In this document: in pieces, positions 1 through 6,183 of the stretch
Layout: each line of letters opens with the position of its first letter
Position numbering within the stretch: position 1 is the stretch's first letter
NCBI GenBank assembly: GCA_009693435.1
Contig: SHXF01000136.1
Span: 1 to 10,246 of the forward strand
DNA: 10,246 bases
Origin: Betaproteobacteria bacterium
GTDB lineage: Bacteria; Pseudomonadota; Gammaproteobacteria; Burkholderiales; SG8-39
Direction: 5' to 3'
Position numbers and translations under genes: made by a program
Notes under the pieces: model-generated
What the model saw: the letters and a program-made list of their open reading frames with translations, nothing else
The model's database searches: none
What the model was told of the DNA's origin: nothing

Positions 1-145
1 AGTGGGACACCGCCCCGGACGCATCGAACCGCGCATGCGCAAACGACGGCCCAAACCTTACCCATGGCTGAAGGTCCCTCGCGCCGCAGCGCGACGGCTC
101 ATTCAACTCCACGGTCATCAATGATGGCTAAAGTAAGTGCCATTC
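1..145 (+). mobile_element. Right end of an IS4-family insertion sequence
   Basis: The left 145 bases hold the 3' end of a transposase gene (stop at 122-124) followed by about 20 non-coding bases ending in AAGTAAGTGCCATT (131-144). A stop codon this close to the boundary, followed by a terminal sequence, is the usual design of an IS right end. On the other side of about 145 the sequence abruptly becomes an in-frame yceI-type gene on the opposite strand, which places the junction at 144-146. The left end, the matching inverted repeat and the target duplication lie outside the window, so the exact boundary base and the IS name cannot be given. If a duplication exists, its right copy should start at about 145-146. 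Confidence 0.72.
2..124 (+). CDS. IS4-family transposase, C-terminal 40 residues (partial)
   Basis: Frame 2 is open from the window edge to TGA at 122-124 and gives 40 residues. They include RPGRIEPRMRKRRPKPYPWL (fragment residues 4-23), a run of basic and proline residues. This closely matches the C-terminal tail of IS4-family DDE transposases, which commonly end in a PGR-x-EPR-x-x-KRRPKPYP type sequence. This is recognition from memory, not a search. The catalytic DDE domain lies to the left of the window, so activity cannot be judged. The stop codon is about 20 bases from the IS end, as expected for the right end of such an element. Confidence 0.75.
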   Translation: MGHRPGRIEPRMRKRRPKPYPWLKVPRAAARRLIQLHGHQ

Positions 146-268
146 GCCTATGTGGTCCACTTCGAAATTCACATAGGTGTGAAACGGGTCGATGGTGTAG
201 GACTCGGGCGCAGCAACCGCGGTCAACGGCAGTCCGGCGGCAACCAGTGCAACATAAAGCTTTCTCAT
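145..268 (-). pseudogene. YceI-family periplasmic protein, 5' fragment cut by an IS
   Basis: Translation from ATG 268 gives a signal peptide (MRKL, hydrophobic stretch, cleavage probably after TAVAA at residue 22), then APESYTIDPFHTYVNFEVDHIG. The Y-x-I-D-x-x-H-T-x-x-x-F-E-V-x-H-x-G pattern is the start of the YceI lipocalin-like fold, a periplasmic isoprenoid-binding family of about 190 residues. After about 41 residues the frame enters IS sequence and stops five codons later (EWHLL then TAG). The start is set by AAAGGAGA at 278-285, nine bases upstream. A longer upstream in-frame start is possible but would bury the signal peptide. The gene lies 47 bases after the membrane-protein gene on the same strand. 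TATATT about 25 bases upstream of the ATG could be a weak -10. No function is expected from this fragment; the 3' part should lie beyond the IS. Confidence 0.8.
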
Positions 269-315
269 TTTGAAAAGTCTCCTTTCAGGATTGGAATATA
301 GCGACTTAGAAAACA

Positions 316-1194
316 TCAGCCAGGAACACCCCTGGAGGCATACCAGGCCACTGCAAAGCTGCCTGCCACCACAACAAAGCCATACAGCGAGTATACGATA
401 GCCTGCAGCCATACGCCTGCGCGTTCAGGTCCCGGGATACGCACCGCCAGCGGCACCAGCGCGAGTATCAGCGCCGCGTACCACTGCAACTGGGCGAGGA
501 TCACCGTGCCCGAGGCGAGCAGTCCGCAGGCCAGCGCCACCGGCAGTACCAGCGTCGATCCGGCCGCGTGCTTGCGGTTGAGGATCATGAGCACCAGCAG
601 GAACGCGCCCGACCCCGCGCCAACAGCGATTCCGTACTGGCCGAACAGCGCCGATGCACCGAGTATCGATGCGCCGCCCGCACCCAAACCGAGAGCCAGC
701 CCGGCGCTGCCTGCGCGTACCGGCTGTCCGGCGAGGCCAGCCTGCATGAATCCCGTCAGCCATCCGCACAGCACCACGGCTGTGGCGCCGGGAATGAGCG
801 CCTCCATGAGCGGTTTCTGGCTCAAGACTGGAAAGAACACCCAGAGTGCCGAAAGCGCGCCGGCGAAGCCGAGTATCCATGCGCCCAGCCGCGTGGGTTT
901 GAACGCGAAATCGATCACCATGCCGACCACGGGCGCGGCCAGCACCAGCAGAACGATCTTGCGCGTGGCGGTGAGCGGCACAAACGTGAATCCGTTGATC
1001 AGCCAGACTGCGCTGGCAAATCCCGCCACTACCGCGAGGCCGCCGAGATGCACACGGTGGAACAATGCCATGACCACCAGCCCCGCGACGAAGGGCGCGA
1101 CTCCTGCCTGAACTGCCGGATGGCTGAGGAATTCTTCCACTTGCTCTTCCCTGACTGGTGTCAGTCTCTCGAGATCCGATGTTGAGACTGGCAA
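316..1194 (-). CDS. Unrecognised polytopic inner-membrane protein
   Basis: I do not recognise the family. From TTG 1194 it is 292 residues, with a short charged N-terminus (residues 1-25, containing VREEQVEEF) followed by about ten hydrophobic segments at roughly 31-48, 52-69, 79-97, 103-124, 129-151, 161-185, 187-205, 212-236, 238-253 and 261-288. Loops are short, Gly/Ala-rich stretches are common (for example 161-183), and charged residues are almost absent inside the segments. No transporter signature or catalytic motif is visible. The start is uncertain: TTG 1194 has only a weak AGGG very close to it, while GTG 1140 (residue 19) has AGGGA seven bases upstream and would give 274 residues. 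It lies between a GST gene (75 bases upstream) and the broken yceI (47 bases downstream) on one strand, so co-transcription is plausible. Function is unknown. Confidence 0.75.
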   Translation of the reverse strand: MPVSTSDLERLTPVREEQVEEFLSHPAVQAGVAPFVAGLVVMALFHRVHLGGLAVVAGFASAVWLINGFTFVPLTATRKIVLLVLAAPVVGMVIDFAFKPTRLGAWILGFAGALSALWVFFPVLSQKPLMEALIPGATAVVLCGWLTGFMQAGLAGQPVRAGSAGLALGLGAGGASILGASALFGQYGIAVGAGSGAFLLVLMILNRKHAAGSTLVLPVALACGLLASGTVILAQLQWYAALILALVPLAVRIPGPERAGVWLQAIVYSLYGFVVVAGSFAVAWYASRGVPG

Positions 1195-1269
1195 TGCCCT
1201 GCGGCTAACGGTTTCCGAAGCCTGATTATTCCATGTTCTCGCATGGGCCGCGCGCGCCGGGAAGGCGCT

Positions 1270-1878
1270 TCAGGCGTGGGGCAGGGTATCGGCGAACGAA
1301 GCGCGTTCCGACAATTTGTCCAGCTCCCGGGCGAGATTCGGGTGGCCGGTCCGCCAGTCGATCTCGGGAAAACGGAAACTGAGCCATCCCAGCGCGCAGC
1401 CGACCGCAATGTCCGCGAGGGTGTAGCTGTTTCCCGTGCACCAGGATTTTTCCGCCAGTTCGCGCTGCATCTCGGCCAGGCTATCGTGGATTTTGCGCTG
1501 CTGGCGCGCTATCCATGCCGGGCTGCGTTCGTTATCCTTGCGCTGGTTTTCCATGCGCACCAGCACGCCCGCGTTCAGCAATCCGTCGGCGAGCGCTTCC
1601 CAGCGCTTTACCTCGATCTTCTCGCGGTTCGTCGAAGGAATGAGCTGGCTGATGGGCGAAACATTGTCGAGAAATTCGACGATGACGCGGGAATCAAAAA
1701 GTGTCGAGCCGTCATCGAGCACCAGCACCGGCACCTGATTGAGCGGATTCAGGGACAGCACCTTGCTTTCCGCGCCCCACGGGTTGTCGAGTTCGAACTC
1801 GTACTCTATTTTCTTTTCGGCAAGCACAACCCGGACCTTGCGCGTGAATGGACTGGCCGTGGAGCCGAAGAGTTTCAT
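1270..1878 (-). CDS. Glutathione S-transferase, YibF-like
   Basis: A 202-residue cytosolic GST with the standard two-domain plan. The N-terminal thioredoxin-like domain (about 1-75) has MKLFGSTASPFTRKVRVVLA with the SPF motif and Ser9 at the likely glutathione-activating position, the cis-proline in QVPVL (Pro50), and FDSR (61-64), the usual site for the gamma-glutamyl group. The helical C-terminal domain (about 85-202) has REKIEVKRWEALADGLLNAG (85-104) and the N-capping box SYTLADIAVG (151-160). The pattern and length agree with E. coli YibF; the substrate is unknown. Betaproteobacteria often carry a GST gene next to purB, from which it is divergent here. There is no good Shine-Dalgarno sequence before ATG 1878. 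A consensus extended -10 lies about 70 bases upstream. Confidence 0.9.
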   Translation of the reverse strand: MKLFGSTASPFTRKVRVVLAEKKIEYEFELDNPWGAESKVLSLNPLNQVPVLVLDDGSTLFDSRVIVEFLDNVSPISQLIPSTNREKIEVKRWEALADGLLNAGVLVRMENQRKDNERSPAWIARQQRKIHDSLAEMQRELAEKSWCTGNSYTLADIAVGCALGWLSFRFPEIDWRTGHPNLARELDKLSERASFADTLPHA

Positions 1879-1944
1879 GGGTGTTTAAAGCGGGGTTGGC
1901 AGGGTCGTCCGGATTACTGCCACCACTGCTGCTTCAGAGTGAAG

Positions 1945-1953
1945 ATTATAACA
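1945..1953 (-). promoter_or_regulatory. Likely extended -10 promoter for the GST gene
   Basis: On the minus strand the bases read TGTTATAAT: a consensus TATAAT (1950 down to 1945) with the TGn extension just upstream. No convincing -35 is present at 16-18 bases, which is tolerated for extended -10 promoters. Transcription would start near 1938, giving a leader of about 60 bases before ATG 1878. It could also serve the membrane-protein and yceI genes downstream. Confidence 0.45.
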
Positions 1954-2020
1954 TGCTGCCCGCTCTCATCCGCGAATGGCGGGGCAGATTGACGGTGCAG
2001 ATTCGGCGGGACTTCGCAGC

Positions 2021-3453
<1,433 letters not shown>

Positions 3454-4314
3454 TTATTTCGACTTGCCTTCGGTGGCCAGCGAGGGCAGCACGCGCAGGT
3501 ATGCGATAAGGGCATCCATGTCCTGCGGCGCAAGCTGGCTGGTCGTGTTGCGAATGACTTCCGCCATGGATTCTGCCGGAACGTCTCCGTCCGCAGTCAA
3601 GCCGGTCACCAGGAATTCCTTCAGATCACCGTCGCTGCGTTTCTTCAGCGCGGCCGGGGTGAGGTTGGGCACGTCCTTGCCTTCCGGACCTTGCCCGCCG
3701 CCCAGCAACCGGTCGCGCTTCGGCCCGCCCAGGAAATTCCGCGGTGTATGGCACTCACCGCAGTGCCCGAGCGCCTGGACCAGATAGGCGCCGCGGTTGA
3801 CGACCTGGCTGAGTGCCTGATTCGGGATGAACGGGCCGGGAGTAAAGAACAGCCATTTCCAGAATGTGACGAGAAAACGCCAGCCGAACGGAAACTTCAG
3901 GTCATGGGGCTGGTTCGGCCGCGCGTTCGGCGGCAGGGAGCGCAGGTAGGCATAGAGATCGCGAAGATCGGCGTCCACGATCCCGGTAAATGAGGGATAG
4001 GGAAACGCCGGGAAGTAATTCGCGCCGTCCGGCCGTTCGCCGTGGCGGATCGCGCGAACGAAATCCGCTTCCTTCCAGTTGCCTATGCCGGCCTGCGGGT
4101 GCGGCGTAATATTGGGGCCATAGAAGGTACCGAACGGCGTCTTGAGCGCCCGGCCGCCGGCAAATGGCACGGCATCCTTCTTTTCCTCGGTGTGGCAGCC
4201 CATGCAGCCCGCCGCCTTGACCAGGTACTGGCCGCGTTTGATGTCGCCCTGCGCCCAGGCGGTTCCGATCATGGAACTCAGGAGCAAGGTCAGAATCAAC
4301 GCTGGTATTCGCAT
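3454..4314 (-). CDS. Di-haem cytochrome c, periplasmic
   Basis: A 286-residue exported protein with a signal peptide (MRIPALILTLLLSSMIGTAWA, cleavage near 21-22) and two cytochrome c domains. Haem-binding sites are CMGCH (37-41) and CGECH (185-189). Domain layout and motifs (TPFGTFYGPNITPH at 59-72, FPAFPYPSF at 101-109, DLRDLYAYL at 116-124, AESMAEVIRNTTSQLAPQDM at 247-266) resemble the di-haem cytochrome c subunits that take electrons from membrane alcohol and sugar dehydrogenases. No dehydrogenase gene is nearby, so the electron partner is unknown. Met250 fits as the axial ligand of haem 2. The first domain has no methionine except Met38 inside the haem motif, and Phe104 stands where relatives have Met in PAMPY. 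A hydrophobic stretch, 144-162, rich in Phe and Trp, may touch a membrane partner. Start: AAGGTGG at 4321-4327, six bases before the ATG. Confidence 0.9.
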   Translation of the reverse strand: MRIPALILTLLLSSMIGTAWAQGDIKRGQYLVKAAGCMGCHTEEKKDAVPFAGGRALKTPFGTFYGPNITPHPQAGIGNWKEADFVRAIRHGERPDGANYFPAFPYPSFTGIVDADLRDLYAYLRSLPPNARPNQPHDLKFPFGWRFLVTFWKWLFFTPGPFIPNQALSQVVNRGAYLVQALGHCGECHTPRNFLGGPKRDRLLGGGQGPEGKDVPNLTPAALKKRSDGDLKEFLVTGLTADGDVPAESMAEVIRNTTSQLAPQDMDALIAYLRVLPSLATEGKSK

Positions 4315-4320
4315 GGGTTG

Positions 4321-4327
4321 CCACCTT
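4321..4327 (-). promoter_or_regulatory. Ribosome binding site of the di-haem cytochrome gene
   Basis: The minus strand reads AAGGTGG six bases upstream of ATG 4314. It supports that start, which also begins a well-formed signal peptide. Confidence 0.6.
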
Positions 4328-4393
4328 CAAGAGAGGAACGATAGCGCTTGCCGGTAGTTCCGCCGCGAAATGCTTACTTGCGACGATTCCGGA

Positions 4394-4402
4394 ATTCTAG
4401 CA
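4394..4402 (-). promoter_or_regulatory. Possible extended -10 promoter for the di-haem cytochrome
   Basis: The minus strand reads TGCTAGAAT, a TGn extension plus a five-of-six match to TATAAT. No convincing -35 is visible. Because a strong hairpin terminator for the upstream cytochrome c' gene lies between (4479-4507), the di-haem gene would need its own promoter, and this is the best candidate. The leader would be about 70 bases. Confidence 0.35.
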
Positions 4403-4419
4403 GTGGTGAATCCGATCGG

Positions 4420-4473
4420 GGTGTGGACTCAAAGGTGTGGACTCAAATCGCTGCCCCAAAATCGGCTGCCCCA
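4420..4473. repeat. Two adjacent short tandem duplications
   Basis: GGTGTGGACTCAAA occurs twice back to back (4420-4433 and 4434-4447, identical). It is followed at once by a second near-duplication, AATCGCTGCCCCA (4446-4458) and AATCGGCTGCCCCA (4460-4473), differing by one inserted G. Both lie in the non-coding gap between the two cytochrome genes, just beyond the terminator hairpin. They look like replication slippage in unconstrained sequence. Each has only two copies, so it is not a CRISPR-like array. Confidence 0.7.
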
Positions 4474-4478
4474 CAATG

Positions 4479-4507
4479 CTGAAAGCCCCGGTACGCGGGG
4501 CTTTCAG
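4479..4507 (-). terminator. Hairpin terminator of the cytochrome c' gene
   Basis: A perfect 12-base inverted repeat, CTGAAAGCCCCG (4479-4490) and CGGGGCTTTCAG (4496-4507), with a five-base loop, lies 20 bases after the cytochrome c' stop codon. On the minus strand the 3' arm ends GGGGCTTTCAG and is followed by CATTGTGG, so the U-tract is short and interrupted. Stem strength and position argue for an intrinsic terminator. Since the stem is nearly symmetric it may act in both directions. Confidence 0.7.
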
Positions 4508-4527
4508 GGTGCATTCGCTGACTGCTG

Positions 4528-4986
4528 TTACTGCTTCTGGCGGAAGCTTTCGTGGCAGGCTCCGCATGCCTTGCCCACGTCACCGATCGCTGCCTTGACG
4601 CTGCCTTCATTGCCGCTTCTCGCAGCGACGACAAGTTTGCCGACATCCGACTGGAAGCGATCGGCGGCGTCCTTGAACTTGGCCGCATCCTTGTAGGCTT
4701 CCGGCAGCGTGGCGCTCTTGATGTCGGCGGTCGCCGGCTGGAAACCGTCCCAGGGCATGCGACTCAGCGCTTCCAGGTAACCGGCGTTGCGGGTGATGAC
4801 CGCAGCGTCGTAGGGCACCCGGCCTCCCGCCATGCCGGCCATCGGCCCGAAATACTTGCCCTGCAGGGTCATGGCGGCCTGCCGTTGCTTCACCAGCACG
4901 TCGGGTTTGGCCTGAGAGTACGCGTTGAGCGCGAATCCCGCGCCCAGTGCCAGTGCAAGACCGGCGGCAACAAGCTTGTGCTTCAT
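4528..4986 (-). CDS. Cytochrome c' (c-prime)
   Basis: A 152-residue periplasmic protein with a signal peptide (MKHKLVAAGLALALGAGFAL, cleavage probably after AYSQA at 26) and a single haem motif CGACH at 141-145, close to the C-terminus and followed by ESFRQ. A C-terminal CxxCH after a helical body marks the four-helix-bundle cytochrome c' family rather than class I cytochromes. RQAAMTLQGKYFG (35-47) matches the conserved first helix, with the Arg-Gln pair near the haem propionates. Members have five-coordinate high-spin haem that binds NO and CO, and are linked to nitric oxide tolerance; that role is inferred here. AGGAGA at 4991-4996 supports ATG 4986. The gene stands alone: a terminator follows it, and 173 bases separate it from secF upstream. 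Confidence 0.93.
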   Translation of the reverse strand: MKHKLVAAGLALALGAGFALNAYSQAKPDVLVKQRQAAMTLQGKYFGPMAGMAGGRVPYDAAVITRNAGYLEALSRMPWDGFQPATADIKSATLPEAYKDAAKFKDAADRFQSDVGKLVVAARSGNEGSVKAAIGDVGKACGACHESFRQKQ

Positions 4987-5159
4987 GAAGTCTCCTAAAA
5001 TGGTTTTGCAGCAAATCGGTTCGAAGAAAACGGGTTCGATGCAGTTGTTTTCCGGCAGCAGCCGCCGCCTGGATGCAGAACAGACGGAGACCCCTGTTTA
5101 TTCCATAATTCCGAAGCCGGGTCAGTCTGGCAGAACACGCGAAGTCTATCCGAAAACAA
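4987..5159. other. Gap between secF and the cytochrome c' gene
   Basis: No gene is visible in these 173 bases. They contain the ribosome site of the cytochrome c' gene (4991-4996) and should hold its promoter. AT-rich TTATGGAATAA on the minus strand near 5098-5108 is the best -10 area but matches poorly. No clear terminator follows secF. GGTTCGA occurs twice around 5018-5037; this looks incidental. Confidence 0.5.
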
Positions 5160-6092
5160 CTACACCACTGCTTCGTCGCGCCTGTCCTTTACCGGTTTGA
5201 CCAGGTCCTCCCGCTTTACACCCAGCCAGCGCACCAGAGGCGCCATTACCAGCACCGACGAATAGATTCCGAACAGGATGCCTATGGTCAGCGCGAGGGC
5301 GAAGTAATGCAGCGCGGCGCCGCCGAATATCAGCATGGAGGTGACCATCAGCTGGGTGCAGCCGTGGGTGATGATGGTGCGCGAAATGGTGCTGGTAATC
5401 GCGTTGTCGATAACGTGCTCCACCGAGACGCGGCGCATCTTGCGGAAGTTTTCCCTGATTCTGTCGGCGATCACCACCGATTCGTTGACCGAGTAGCCGA
5501 GCACCGCCAGGACAGCGGCCAGCACCGGCAGGGAGAACTCCCACTGGAACAGGGCGAAGAAGCCGAGAATGATGACCACATCGTGCAGATTCGCGATGAT
5601 GGCGGCGACGCCGAATTTCCACTCGAAGCGCAATGCCAGATAGCCGACGATGCCCAGGGAAGTGATCAGGAGCGCAAGCGCGCCGTTTTCGGCGAGTTCC
5701 CGCCCGACCTGTGGCCCGACGAATTCGACGCGCTGCAGCTTGGCGCTCTTGTCCTCCGCGGACAGCGCCTCCATGATCGTTTTCGACAATTCCGCGCTTG
5801 CCTGACCGGGCTTCAGCTGCATGCGGATGAGCACATCCCTGGATGAGCCGAAATTCTGCACCGAAAAATCCTGGAACTGCTTGCCCTCCAGCGTTTTGCG
5901 GATGCGATCGACGTCCGCGGCTTTCTCGTAGTTCACTTCCAGTACCGTGCCGCCGGTGAACTCGATGCTGAAGTTCAATCCCTTGTGGATCAGGAAAAAC
6001 ACGGCCAGCAGAAACGTGACCAGCGACACGATGTTGAACGTCAGCGCATGGCGCATGAACGGGATGTCGCGGCGTATTTTGAAGAATTCCAT
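5160..6092 (-). CDS. secF: Protein translocase subunit SecF
   Basis: SecF pairs with SecD in the inner membrane and uses the proton gradient to pull exported proteins to the periplasmic side after SecA/SecYEG has pushed them. The 310-residue protein has TM1 at about 18-35, a periplasmic domain starting SIEFTGGTVLEV (42-53, the SecD/SecF GG motif) and reaching VGPQVG (125-130), then five further segments from about 138. The fourth-segment motif GYSVNESVVIADRIREN (199-215) agrees with the family, with Ala209 where many members have Phe. It ends in a charged cytoplasmic tail (KREDLVKPVKDRRDE). GGAGAG at 6098-6103, five bases upstream, supports ATG 6092. It is the last gene of the operon, 87 bases after secD, and that gap is spanned by a small open frame. 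Confidence 0.98.
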   Translation of the reverse strand: MEFFKIRRDIPFMRHALTFNIVSLVTFLLAVFFLIHKGLNFSIEFTGGTVLEVNYEKAADVDRIRKTLEGKQFQDFSVQNFGSSRDVLIRMQLKPGQASAELSKTIMEALSAEDKSAKLQRVEFVGPQVGRELAENGALALLITSLGIVGYLALRFEWKFGVAAIIANLHDVVIILGFFALFQWEFSLPVLAAVLAVLGYSVNESVVIADRIRENFRKMRRVSVEHVIDNAITSTISRTIITHGCTQLMVTSMLIFGGAALHYFALALTIGILFGIYSSVLVMAPLVRWLGVKREDLVKPVKDRRDEAVV

Positions 6093-6093
6093 G

Positions 6094-6183
6094 TCAGCTC
6101 TCCGAGCCGGTTACGGGCGCGGCAACCGGCCCGGATGGCAGGCACGCCTTGCGGCGGCATTTCGTGTTCATGTCCATGCTCAT
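6094..6183 (-). CDS. Possible 29-residue bridging peptide between secD and secF
   Basis: ATG at 6183 overlaps the secD stop as ATGA. The frame stays open for 29 codons and stops at TGA 6094-6096, one base before the secF ATG. The product would be MSMDMNTKCRRKACLPSGPV followed by AAPVTGSES: basic, with two cysteines and no membrane segment. I recognise no family. The arrangement is that of a translationally coupled link that would carry ribosomes from secD to secF. An open stretch this short is easily met by chance in GC-rich DNA, and secF has its own ribosome site, so the call is tentative. Confidence 0.25.
   Translation of the reverse strand: MSMDMNTKCRRKACLPSGPVAAPVTGSES

Noticed and set aside
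128..412. A longer yceI start at 412
   Set aside because: It would add 48 residues overlapping the upstream membrane-protein gene and bury the signal peptide; ATG 268 has a good ribosome site.
1243..1992. A 249-codon plus-strand frame over the GST gene
   Set aside because: Antisense to a clear GST; it also runs through the proposed promoter region and has no motif.
4420..4473. CRISPR-like array
   Set aside because: Only two copies of each unit, directly adjacent, with no spacers and no cas genes.
4370..4696. A plus-strand frame of 108 codons starting in the cytochrome gap
   Set aside because: It crosses the terminator hairpin and then runs antisense to the cytochrome c' gene, with no ribosome site.
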